From: UMGS1933 sp051891435
GTDB taxonomy: Bacteria > Bacillota > Clostridia > TANB77 > CAG-508
Assembly (NCBI GenBank): GCA_051891435.1
Contig: JBJFFE010000016.1
Coordinates: 3,923-67,922 of the forward strand
Length of the DNA: 64,000 nucleotides
Direction of reading: 5' to 3'
The notes under the pieces are model-generated. The model saw only the letters and a list, made by a program, of their open reading frames with translations, was not told the origin of the DNA and did not search any database. Below are positions 55,035-63,949 of this stretch, in pieces. Both the position numbers and the translations under genes were made by a program. How positions within the stretch are numbered: position 1 is the stretch's first letter; each line of letters starts with the position of its first letter.

Positions 55035-55731
55035 TTGAGAATTTTAATAATTGAAGATGAATTGAAACTTGCTGAAGCAATTTCTTTTAGATTAAAAAAA
55101 GAAAAATATAGTGTTGACATATCTAATAATGGAGAAGACGGATTAGATAATGCATTGACTAATACCTATGATTTAATAATACTAGATGTAATGCTACCTA
55201 AAATTAATGGATTTGAAATATTGAAACAAATAAGACAAAAATCAATAGATACTAAAATAATTATTCTTACAGCAAAGTCTATGTTAGAAGATAAAATATA
55301 CGGTCTAGAAAACGGTGCAAATGATTATATAACGAAACCATTTCATATGGACGAATTAGTTGCCAGAGTGAATGTTCAATTAAGAATCGATATAAAAAGT
55401 AAAAATAATTGTATTGAAGTAGGAGATTTAAGTTTAAATGTAGATACTTGTAATTTATTATGTACAAAAACAGAAGAATCAATTGAAGTAATTGGAAAAG
55501 AATATTTATTATTAGAATATCTAATGAAAAACTATAATCGAATTGTACCAAGAGAACAAATTTATAACAAAGTTTGGGGATTTGATAACGAGGCGGAATC
55601 AAACAATTTAGAAGCATATTTGTCTTTTATTAGGAAAAAGTTAAGAATTATAGGATCTCGGAGTGAATATAAAAGCAGTTAGAGGACTGGGATATAAATT
55701 AGAGGTGTGCGATGAAGAAATTAAAAAATAA
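55035..55731 (+). CDS. OmpR-family response regulator, needs +1 frameshift at CGG
   Basis: About 231 aa with a TTG start at 55035 (GAGGTG, 6 bp spacing). Receiver: RILIIEDELKLA, phospho-Asp in LIILDVMLPKING, LTAKS and DYITKPFH. The winged-helix domain reads through YLSFIRKKLRIIGS and, after a +1 skip at CGG (55659), GVNIKAVRGLGYKLEV, the obligatory end of this family. The zero frame stops 7 codons after CGG, removing the DNA-recognition wing. The shifted frame ends 20 bp inside the kinase gene, a usual overlap for regulator-kinase pairs. Confidence 0.88.
55659..55662 (+). other. CGGA recoding site (Gly, +1)
   Basis: In-frame CGG after TCT; GGA in the +1 frame begins G-VNIKAVRGLGY. Confidence 0.82.
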
Positions 55732-56941
55732 AGTTTTTATAATAGTTTTTCTAATTCCTACATTGTTTTTAATTAATATTTTAATTGTTTTTAATTATCA
55801 AGCATATAAAAAAGAAAAAGATGCAATAACTGAAACATTAGTAAAAACAGCTTCTATATATGAAAGCAAAGGAAATATAATAAAGAAAATGTATGAATAC
55901 AAAGAAAATGAAATGATTTATTTAGACAAAATAGTGTATACAATTATTTTAGAAAAAGACAATAATATGTCTTATATAATTAGTCATACTGATAGTGATA
56001 TAAATACAGATACCATTATTTCTTATGCAAATGAGATTCTAAAAAAGGAAAACAATTTAAATGATAATATAAAAGTTAATACAGGAAATTTATATTTTTC
56101 AGATTATTCTTATTCAATAAAAAATGAAAATTACATTATTATAATATATAATTTAAATACAAAAAGTAGGCTAATTTCATTATTACAAATTACATTGATA
56201 ATTGCAGCAATGGTAGAAATTGTAATAATATTGGTTTCTATAAAATTAACTAATTGGGTCACAGCACCAGTGTTTTCAACATTTAATAAGCAAAAACAAT
56301 TTATAGAAGATGCTGCGCACGAACTAAAAACTCCACTGGCAGTAATAATGGCAAATGCTGAAAATTTGGAAATGGATTCAAAAAACGACAAATGGATATA
56401 TAATATAAAAAGTGAATCTGAAAGAATGAACAACTTGATTGTAAAATTGTTAGGTTTAGCAAAATTAGAAAATAAGAAAGAAGAAGTATATAGTGACATA
56501 AACCTTTCAAAAACTGTAGAAATGTCTATTTTAACTTTTGAGAGTTTAATATTTGAAAGAAATATAGATTTTGAATATAATATACAAGAAAATATTAATT
56601 TTCAATGTAATGCTGACGATATTAAAGAACTAATTTCAATTTTAATAGATAATGCAATTGAGCATAGTTTTGAAAAAGATGGTAAGATTTTAGTAGAACT
56701 ATATAAAGAAAAAAATAATATTATATTAGAGGTAAAAAATAAAGGAAATCCTATTTCTAAAGATGATGAAAAAAGAATATTTGAGAGATTTTATAGAAAA
56801 GATGAAGCTAGGAATAGAACAGATAATCATTATGGTTTAGGACTTGCAATAGCAAAAACTATAGTTACAAATTATGAAGGAAATATTACAGCTTTTTCAA
56901 ATAATGGTTATACAACATTTAAAGTTGTTTTTAAAAAATAG
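55712..56941 (+). CDS. Sensor histidine kinase
   Basis: 409 aa. Transmembrane helices at about residues 8-28 and 150-172 bounding a 120-residue sensor domain; H-box IEDAAHELKTPLAVI (His about 208), N-box ILIDNAIEHS, G2 GLGLAIAK with DEARNRTDN in the ATP lid. RBS GAGGTG. Cognate to the overlapping regulator; feoAB follows after 15 bp, so it may belong to the same transcript. Confidence 0.94.
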   Translation: MKKLKNKVFIIVFLIPTLFLINILIVFNYQAYKKEKDAITETLVKTASIYESKGNIIKKMYEYKENEMIYLDKIVYTIILEKDNNMSYIISHTDSDINTDTIISYANEILKKENNLNDNIKVNTGNLYFSDYSYSIKNENYIIIIYNLNTKSRLISLLQITLIIAAMVEIVIILVSIKLTNWVTAPVFSTFNKQKQFIEDAAHELKTPLAVIMANAENLEMDSKNDKWIYNIKSESERMNNLIVKLLGLAKLENKKEEVYSDINLSKTVEMSILTFESLIFERNIDFEYNIQENINFQCNADDIKELISILIDNAIEHSFEKDGKILVELYKEKNNIILEVKNKGNPISKDDEKRIFERFYRKDEARNRTDNHYGLGLAIAKTIVTNYEGNITAFSNNGYTTFKVVFKK

Positions 56942-56956
56942 AAAAATGGGGGGAGT

Positions 56957-57205
56957 ATGAAAAAAACTGGTGATATATGTAATTTGTCTGAACTAGTGGT
57001 AGGGCAAAAGGCTAAAGTTTTAAAATTAAAAGAAAACAATAAAGCTATAAGAAGACATTTGCTAGATATGGGAGTAACTAGGGGAGTTATAATTTCTATA
57101 AAAAAAATAGCACCAATGGGAGATCCAATAGATATAACTTTAAGAGATTATGAACTTTGCATATGTAAGGAAGACTTGAATAAAATAGAAGTGGAGGTGC
57201 TATAA
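56957..57205 (+). CDS. feoA: Ferrous iron transport accessory protein FeoA
   Basis: 82 aa SH3-like cytoplasmic protein. LSELVVGQKAKVLKL, RRHLLDMGVTRG and APMGDPIDITLRDYELCI are the FeoA core. RBS GGGGGGAG. Ends directly against FeoB. Supports FeoB iron import. Confidence 0.95.
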   Translation: MKKTGDICNLSELVVGQKAKVLKLKENNKAIRRHLLDMGVTRGVIISIKKIAPMGDPIDITLRDYELCICKEDLNKIEVEVL

Positions 57206-59311
57206 ATGAAGATTGCATTAGTAGGAAATCAAAATAGTGGAAAAACCACTCTATTTAATGTTTTAACAGGTATGAATGCTAAAATTGGTAATTGGCCGGG
57301 TGTTACAATAGAAAAAAAGACAGGAATAATTAAAGGTACAAGCCATGAAATTACGGACTTACCAGGTATATACTCATTAAGCCCATATAGTGTAGAAGAA
57401 GATGTGTCAAGAAAGTTTATTTTTGAGGAAAAGCCAGATATTATTATAAACATAGTGGATAGTACTTCTTTGGAAAGAAGTTTATATTTAACAACACAAC
57501 TTTTGGAATTAGATTGCAAAATTATTATAGCTTTAAATATGACAGATATTTTGGCTAAAAAAGGAATTGAAATAGATATAGAAAAATTAGAGCAAATATT
57601 AGGGACAAGTGTTATAAAAATATCTGCTTTAAAAGAGATAGGTATAAAAGAATTAATCCAAGAAATAGAAAGTAAAAGAGCTAAAACAAAACAATATATT
57701 TATGATGCAAAACTAGAAAATGCTATAAAGCAAGTACAAAATCAGTTGCCTAAAGAAGAACGACATAAAAGATTCATAGCAGTAAAATTGTTAGAAGAAG
57801 ATGAGAGATTTACAAGCTTAAATACATATAGAATAAAAAAAATAATTACAGAAATTTCACAAAATTATGATACTGATTTAGAAGAAATAATAGCATCTGA
57901 AAGGTATGACTTTATAGAACAAGTAAAAAAACAAACAGTAATAAAACATCATATAAAAGAAAATATATCTGATAAGTTAGATAAAGTATTTTTAAATAAA
58001 TGGCTTGCTTTCCCAATATTTATTTTAATAATGTTTTTTGTATATTATTTATCAGTAGGACTAGTTGGAAGCTTTACAGTAGACTTAATCGCTGAGTTAG
58101 TAGAAAATTTTGGGAAAAGCGTAAGTGAATTATTTATAAATATTGGAGCTTCTGACTGGGTAAGAAGTTTAGTTGTAGATGGAATTATTGCAGGTGTTGG
58201 AGCGGTTTTAGGTTTTATACCACAATTAATTATTTTATTTATATGTATATCTGTATTAGAAACAACAGGTTATATGTCGAGAATTGCATTATTATTGGAC
58301 AAGTTATTTAGAAAAATAGGATTAAGTGGAAAAAGTTTAATTCCTTTTATAGTAGGTTCGGGATGTAGTGTGCCAGGAATTATGGGAACAAGAATTATAG
58401 AAAATCAAGATGAAAGAGAAATGACAGCAATTTTAACTCCATTTATTCCATGTAGTGCAAAGCTACCAATAATAGCGCTATTTTCAGGATATTTTTTTGG
58501 AGAGAAATCTGGCTTGGTTTCTGCCTCTTTATACTTCTTTGCAATAGCAATAATTATTTTTAGTGCAATACTTATGAAAAAATTTATTTTCAAGAATACA
58601 AGTAACACATATATTTCTGAATTACCTGAGTACAAATTACCAAGCATAAAATATGTAGCAAAAGATGTATGGGATAAAGTATTAGCTTTTATAAAAAGGG
58701 CAGGCAGTGTTATATTAATTTGCTCAATTGTAATATGGTTTTTACTATCGTTCTCATTTAAACTAGAATATGGCGTGGATGTAGAAAATAGTATTCTTGC
58801 ATCTATTGGTAAAACAATATCTTGGGCTTTTTACCCAATGCTTGGAGAAAACAATTGGGGAGTAGCGGTATCTGCAATTCAAGGATTAGTCGCAAAAGAA
58901 CAGGTAATATCGTCTATGTCTGTTATTGCAGGATTTACGGAAGAGGCTGAGCAAGGAAGCCAAATATTTGAAGGAGCAAGTATGTTTAGCTTTTTCACTG
59001 CAGCATCTGCATATGCATTTATGGTATTTAATTTATTTAGTGCACCATGCTTTGGAGCAATTGGAGCGATGAAAAGAGAATTAGGAAGTACAAAAAAAGT
59101 ATTAAAAGCAGTAGCATTTCAAATAATATTTGCATGGATATTAGCAACATCAGTATATCAAATAGGAAGCAGATTAGAAAAAGGAAGATTTAATTTAGTA
59201 GATATAATCATCATAGGAATTATAGTTGTAAGTGTAATAAAAATAATAACTAAAAAACAAAAAGGAGATGAATGTAGAGGGTGCCCATATTGTAGTTCGT
59301 GTAAAAAATAA
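57206..59311 (+). CDS. feoB: Ferrous iron transporter FeoB
   Basis: 701 aa. N-terminal G domain: G1 GNQNSGKTT, G2 region NWPGVTIEKKTG, G3 DLPGIYSL, G4 NMTD, followed by helical NFeoB-like region; then about eight to eleven membrane helices with gate regions (VGSGCSVPGIMGTR, ALPIIALFSG-type IPCSAKLPIIALF). C-terminal cysteine cluster GDECRGCPYCSSC, common in Clostridia FeoB. Imports Fe2+, relevant to the iron-rich hydrogenase encoded next. Starts immediately after FeoA. Confidence 0.97.
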   Translation: MKIALVGNQNSGKTTLFNVLTGMNAKIGNWPGVTIEKKTGIIKGTSHEITDLPGIYSLSPYSVEEDVSRKFIFEEKPDIIINIVDSTSLERSLYLTTQLLELDCKIIIALNMTDILAKKGIEIDIEKLEQILGTSVIKISALKEIGIKELIQEIESKRAKTKQYIYDAKLENAIKQVQNQLPKEERHKRFIAVKLLEEDERFTSLNTYRIKKIITEISQNYDTDLEEIIASERYDFIEQVKKQTVIKHHIKENISDKLDKVFLNKWLAFPIFILIMFFVYYLSVGLVGSFTVDLIAELVENFGKSVSELFINIGASDWVRSLVVDGIIAGVGAVLGFIPQLIILFICISVLETTGYMSRIALLLDKLFRKIGLSGKSLIPFIVGSGCSVPGIMGTRIIENQDEREMTAILTPFIPCSAKLPIIALFSGYFFGEKSGLVSASLYFFAIAIIIFSAILMKKFIFKNTSNTYISELPEYKLPSIKYVAKDVWDKVLAFIKRAGSVILICSIVIWFLLSFSFKLEYGVDVENSILASIGKTISWAFYPMLGENNWGVAVSAIQGLVAKEQVISSMSVIAGFTEEAEQGSQIFEGASMFSFFTAASAYAFMVFNLFSAPCFGAIGAMKRELGSTKKVLKAVAFQIIFAWILATSVYQIGSRLEKGRFNLVDIIIIGIIVVSVIKIITKKQKGDECRGCPYCSSCKK

Positions 59312-59420
59312 TTTTAAAAAGATATGTACAAAATGAAAATTTACATTTATAATACTAGTATAGTCATAAAAATATACACATGAAAATATATAGAAATATA
59401 AGAAAAATAGGAGGAGTAAT

Positions 59421-59912
59421 ATGAATGAAAAATGCAAATGTGGCAACGATTGCAAGGATGAAAGAATAGAAAAAATATTATCCAAATATGAGAAAAACAA
59501 GAGCAATTTAATACAAATATTAAATGAAGTTCAAGAAACTTATGGATATATTCCAGAAAATGTTCAGCTTGAAATTTCTAAATATCTAGGAATAGAAATG
59601 GCTGAAATTTATGGAGTAATTACTTTTTATGCAAGGTTTACATTAAAACCAAAAGGAAAATATAACATAGCAGTATGTTTAGGAACAGCATGCTTTGTAA
59701 AAGGTTCAGAAAAAATTTTAGATAGAGTAAAACAAAAACTAGGAATAGATGTAGGTCAAACTACAGAAGATGGAAAGTTTTCATTAGAGGCAACTAGGTG
59801 TATTGGTGCATGCGGATTAGCGCCTGTGTTTACTATAAATGATGAGGTTCACGGTAAGGCAACTCCAGAAATGGTAGACAAAGTGCTTGATGAATATATG
59901 TCTAAAGATTAA
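59421..59912 (+). CDS. hydC: NADH-dependent hydrogenase subunit HydC (NuoE-like)
   Basis: 163 aa thioredoxin-like [2Fe-2S] protein of the multimeric [FeFe] hydrogenase. Cluster ligands: CLGTACFVKGSE and CIGACGLAP. N-terminal helical region with NLIQILNEVQETYGYIPENVQ. RBS GGAGG. First gene of the hyd operon. The Cys-rich N-terminus (KCKCGNDCKDE) is an extra feature. Followed by a structured repeat of about 120 bp. Confidence 0.94.
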   Translation: MNEKCKCGNDCKDERIEKILSKYEKNKSNLIQILNEVQETYGYIPENVQLEISKYLGIEMAEIYGVITFYARFTLKPKGKYNIAVCLGTACFVKGSEKILDRVKQKLGIDVGQTTEDGKFSLEATRCIGACGLAPVFTINDEVHGKATPEMVDKVLDEYMSKD

Positions 59913-59960
59913 TTTTTAGACATAATACATTATTCTTAAAAAAATACAGCAACTAAAATA

Positions 59961-60080
59961 TCAGCCGTTTTGTATATTTTTTTAAAAGTCAAATCTCGAC
60001 AGCCCTTTGAGGCGGGGGAATACCCGCGTATGCCTTGGAGAGTTTGATCTTTTAAAAAAATCATACAAAAGGTAGGCTGA
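59961..60080. repeat. TCAGCC/GGCTGA structured repeat, copy B
   Basis: 120-bp copy between hydC and hydB. Compared with copies A, C and D the stem arms read AAAGTCAAATCTC and GAGAGTTTGATCTTT instead of AATTAAATTT and AAATTTAATT: paired changes on both arms. Confidence 0.88.
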
Positions 60081-60107
60081 GTAATAACCAAAATTAAGGA
60101 GGTAGTA

Positions 60108-61965
60108 ATGAAAACTTTAGAAGAAATAAGAAAAATAAGAGAAGAAAAAAGAAAAGAATTAGATTTAAGAGTAAATTTAAAAGCAAATACAGTAGAAAAA
60201 CATATTTTAGTATGCCATGGAACAGGGTGTACATCTTCAAAATCACCAAAAATAATAGAAAACTTTAGAAAAATAATAGAAGAAAAACATATAGAAAATG
60301 TAAAAGTTATCCAAACAGGGTGCTTTGGTCTATGTGCAAAAGGACCAATAGTAATAATAAGACCAGAAGATGTATTTTATGCAATGGTAAAACCAGAAGA
60401 TTGCGAAGAAATAATAGATACACACATTGTAAAAGGTGAACTTGTAGAAAGACTACTATGTAAAGACATAGATGAAAAAACAGTAAAACAATTAGATGAA
60501 CTTAATTTCTATAAAAAACAAAAAAGAGTCGCACTAAAAAATTGTGGTGTAATAGACCCAGAAAATATAGATGAATACATAGCATTTGATGGCTATAAAG
60601 CATTAGAAAAAGTGCTTTTTGAAATGACACCAGAAGAAGTAATAGAAGAGGTTACAAATTCTGGCCTTCGAGGAAGAGGTGGCGCAGGATTCCCAACAGG
60701 TAAAAAATGGAGCTTCACTAGAATGGCAAGAGGTACCCAAAAATATGTAGTATGTAATGCAGATGAAGGTGACCCAGGTGCTTTTATGGATAGAAGCATA
60801 TTAGAGGGAGATCCACACTGTGTTTTAGAAGCAATGATGATTGCAGGATATGCAATAGGCGCAAATAAAGGATATATCTATGTAAGAGCAGAATATCCAA
60901 TAGCAGTACATAGGTTCCAAAAAGCAATAGACCAAGCAAGAGAATATGGAATACTTGGTAAAAACATATTTGGAACAGATTTTGAATTTGATTTAGAAGT
61001 AAGACTAGGTGCCGGAGCATTTGTATGTGGAGAAGAAACAGCACTTTTAGAATCAATAGAAGGAAAATCAGGTAGACCAAGATTAAAACCACCATTCCCA
61101 GCAAATTCTGGCTTATGGCAAAAACCAACACTAATAAACAATGTAGAAACATATGCAAATATAACAAAAATAATTTTAAATGGTGCTAGTTGGTATTCTA
61201 GCATTGGTACAGAAAATTCAAAAGGAACAAAAGTATTTGCACTTGGTGGAAATGTTGTAAATGTTGGGCTAGTAGAAGTACCAATGGGAACAACTTTAAG
61301 AGAAATAGTTTTTGATATAGGTGGAGGAATACCAAATGGACATAACTTTAAAGCAGCACAAACAGGTGGACCTTCTGGAGGATGTATACCAGCAGAAAAT
61401 CTAGATACACCAATAGATTATGAATCACTAACTCAAATAGGTTCAATGATGGGGTCTGGTGGACTAATTGTAATGGACGACACTAAATGTATGGTAAACT
61501 TAGCAAAATTCTACCTAGGATTTACAGTAGACGAAAGTTGTGGAAAATGCAATCCATGTAGAATAGGAACAAAGAGAATGTTAGAAATTTTAGATAGAAT
61601 TACAAAAGGAGAAGGTACTTTAGAAGATATCGAAAAACTAGAAACATTAGCAAAAACTATAAAAGAAGCTTCTGTATGTGGACTTCGGTCAAACAGCGCC
61701 AAACCCAGTGTTAAGTACACTAAAATATTTTAGAAATGAATATATAGAACACGTAGAAAATAAAAATTGCCCTGCAGGAGAATGTAAAGCATTATCACAT
61801 ATAGAAATAGACCCAGAAATTTGTAGAGGATGTGGCTTATGTAAAAGAAATTGCCCAGTAGGAGCAATATCAGGAGAAGTAAAACAGCCACACAAAATTG
61901 ACCCAAGCAAATGTATAAAATGCGGACTATGCAAATCAAAATGCCCATTTAAGGCAATAAAATAG
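60108..61965 (+). CDS. hydB: Hydrogenase subunit HydB (NuoF-like), needs +1 frameshift at CGG
   Basis: FMN and Fe-S NADH-oxidising subunit of the bifurcating [FeFe] hydrogenase. N-terminal [2Fe-2S] domain (CHGTGCTSS, CFGLCAKGP), NADH/FMN motifs GLRGRGGAGFPTGKKW and GDPGAFMDR, VCGEETALLESIEG, [4Fe-4S] SCGKCNPCR. After VCGL an in-frame CGG (61686) requires a +1 skip to give GQTAPNPVLSTLKYFRNEY and then a C-terminal ferredoxin domain with two CxxCxxCxxxCP sites. Full length 618 aa, as expected for HydB. Zero frame stops after 15 codons and loses the ferredoxin domain. Confidence 0.92.
61686..61689 (+). other. CGGT recoding site (Gly, +1)
   Basis: In-frame CGG after CTT; GGT in the +1 frame gives the invariant CGLGQTAPNP motif of NuoF/HydB. 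Confidence 0.87.
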
Positions 61966-61999
61966 TTTTATGTATTTGGTGTTTTGAAATTATAAAATA

Positions 62000-62117
62000 T
62001 CAGCCGTTTTGTATGTTTTATAAAAAATTAAATTTGACAGTCCTTTGAGACGGGGAAAGACCCGCGTACGCCTTGGAGAATTTAATTTTTTAGAAAATCA
62101 TACAAAAGGTAGGCTGA
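62000..62117. repeat. TCAGCC/GGCTGA structured repeat, copy C
   Basis: 118-bp copy between hydB and hydA; stem as in copies A and D. Confidence 0.88.
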
Positions 62118-62151
62118 CTAGAGATAAATAAAAACCGAAAGGAGAAAAAAT

Positions 62152-63900
62152 ATGTCAGAACTAATCAAATTAAATATAGATGGAATAGATGTAAAAGTAG
62201 AAAAAGGCACAACAGTCCTACAAGCAGCAAGAAAAGCAAATATAGACATTCCAACATTATGTTTTTTAAAGGGAATAAATGCAGCAGGAGACTGTAGAAT
62301 GTGTATAGTAGAAATAGAAGGAAGAAGAGGACTTACTCCTTCATGTAATACCTTAGCAGAAGATGGAATGGTAGTAAGAACAAACACAGATAAAGTAAAT
62401 GAATCAAGAAGAATAGTATTAGATCTAATTTTATCTGCACATAATAGAGATTGCTTAACATGTGTAAGAAATGGAAACTGTGAATTACAAGAACTATGCA
62501 AAAAGTTTGGAATAACAAATGTAGAATATGAAGGGGAAAAAGTAAAACCACATATAGACGACTTATCTCCATCAATTGTAAGAGATGCAAGTAAATGTAT
62601 TTTATGCAAAAGATGTGTAGCAGCATGTAAAAACATACAAAATATATCTGCAATAGATGTTGTAGGAAGAGGATTTGAATCTAGAATAGCACCTACAGGA
62701 GATAAAAGCTTGAACGAGGTAAACTGTACTTTCTGTGGACAATGTATAGCTGCTTGCCCAGTTGGCGCATTAAAAGAAAAAGATGACACTCAAATAGTTT
62801 GGAGAAAAATAAGAGACAAAGAAACTTTTGTAGTAGTTCAAGTTGCACCATCAGTAAGAGTAGCACTAGGAGAAGAATTTGGTTTACCAATTGGAACAAA
62901 TGTAAAAGGGAAAATGGTAACAGCCTTAAAAAAACTTGGATTTGATAAAGTTTTTGATACAAACACAGGAGCAGATTTTACAATAGTAGAAGAAGCAAAT
63001 GAATTTGTGGAAAGAGTAACAAATGGAGAAACACTTCCAATGATTACATCATGTAGTCCGGGCTGGGTAAGATTTATAGAGATGAATTATCCAGAATTAC
63101 TTGGAAATTTATCAAGTTGTAAATCACCACACCAAATGTTTGGAGCAATATTAAAATCTTATTATGCTGAGCAAGAAAAAATAGATCCAAAGAAAATGTT
63201 TGTTGTATCTGTTATGCCATGTGTTGCTAAAAAATTTGAAAGAACAAGAGAAGAAATGAAAAATGATGGTTTAGATAATGTAGATGCAGTAATTACAACT
63301 CGTGAACTTGCAAGAATGATAAAACAAGCAAATATAGATTTTGTGAATTTAGAAGAAACAGAATTTGATAATCCAATGGGAGAGGCAACAGGAGCTGCTG
63401 CAATATTTGGAACAACAGGTGGAGTAATGGAAGCAGCACTTAGAACAGCATATGAAGCAATAACAGGAAAAGAATTGAAGGATATAGATTTTATGGATGT
63501 AAGAGGAGCAAGAGGAATAAAAAAAGCAAGTGTTACAATAGATGGAAAAGAAATAAAAGTAGTTGTTGCACACGGATTAGGAAATGCAAGAAAAGTATTA
63601 GATGAAATAAAGGAAGGAAAAGCAGATTACCAATTTGTAGAAATAATGGCATGCCCAGGAGGTTGTATAATGGGCGGAGGTCAGCCAATAGTAAGTTCTA
63701 AAAAAAGACTAGATACAGATGTAAGAAAATTAAGAGCAGAAGCCCTATATACAATAGATAAAGAGAGCAAAATAAGAAAATCTCATGAAAATCCAGTACT
63801 TATAAAAATATATAAAAATTATTTAGGAGACATAGGTGGACATAGGGCACACGAATTATTACATACACATTATCAGAAAAGAGAAAAATACAGTTTATAA
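62152..63900 (+). CDS. hydA: [FeFe] hydrogenase catalytic subunit HydA
   Basis: 582 aa. N-terminal [2Fe-2S] ferredoxin domain (GDCRMCIVE), His-Cys3 cluster region (HNRDCLTCVRNGNCELQ), two [4Fe-4S] sites (CILCKRCVAACKNIQ, CTFCGQCIAACPVG) and the H-cluster motifs L1 TSCSPGWVRF, L2 MPCVAKKFE, L3 ACPGGCIMGGGQP. Produces or consumes H2, in the trimeric NADH/ferredoxin-dependent enzyme. RBS AAAGGAG. All three subunits are on one strand with structured repeats between them. Confidence 0.97.
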   Translation: MSELIKLNIDGIDVKVEKGTTVLQAARKANIDIPTLCFLKGINAAGDCRMCIVEIEGRRGLTPSCNTLAEDGMVVRTNTDKVNESRRIVLDLILSAHNRDCLTCVRNGNCELQELCKKFGITNVEYEGEKVKPHIDDLSPSIVRDASKCILCKRCVAACKNIQNISAIDVVGRGFESRIAPTGDKSLNEVNCTFCGQCIAACPVGALKEKDDTQIVWRKIRDKETFVVVQVAPSVRVALGEEFGLPIGTNVKGKMVTALKKLGFDKVFDTNTGADFTIVEEANEFVERVTNGETLPMITSCSPGWVRFIEMNYPELLGNLSSCKSPHQMFGAILKSYYAEQEKIDPKKMFVVSVMPCVAKKFERTREEMKNDGLDNVDAVITTRELARMIKQANIDFVNLEETEFDNPMGEATGAAAIFGTTGGVMEAALRTAYEAITGKELKDIDFMDVRGARGIKKASVTIDGKEIKVVVAHGLGNARKVLDEIKEGKADYQFVEIMACPGGCIMGGGQPIVSSKKRLDTDVRKLRAEALYTIDKESKIRKSHENPVLIKIYKNYLGDIGGHRAHELLHTHYQKREKYSL

Positions 63901-63949
63901 AGAAAGGTTAATTAAAATATAAAAATTGTAATTTGTGTGTCACTGCTTC

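Noticed and set aside
23689..61689. Phase variation as the cause of the frame breaks
   Set aside because: None of the eight sites lies in a homopolymer or short tandem repeat; every site is the same CGGN quadruplet, and the genes affected include hydB.
23689..61689. Simple sequencing or assembly error
   Set aside because: Not fully excluded without reads, but the extra base is always C, always immediately before an in-frame GGN glycine codon and never elsewhere in a codon; about 70 other CGG triplets show no problem, and no other kinds of indel are seen.
23689..61689. Reassignment of CGG to another amino acid (as reported for Trp or Gln in some bacteria)
   Set aside because: Any three-base reading of CGG leaves the downstream frame wrong; only a four-base step restores homology.
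23689..61689. P-site slippage as in classical programmed +1 frameshifting
   Set aside because: P-site codons are all different and mostly cannot re-pair one base downstream (e.g. ATA to TAC, GCA to CAC); no upstream Shine-Dalgarno-like stimulator is shared.
35372..62117. CRISPR array
   Set aside because: The repeats are dispersed, long and internally palindromic, with no regular spacers or cas genes.
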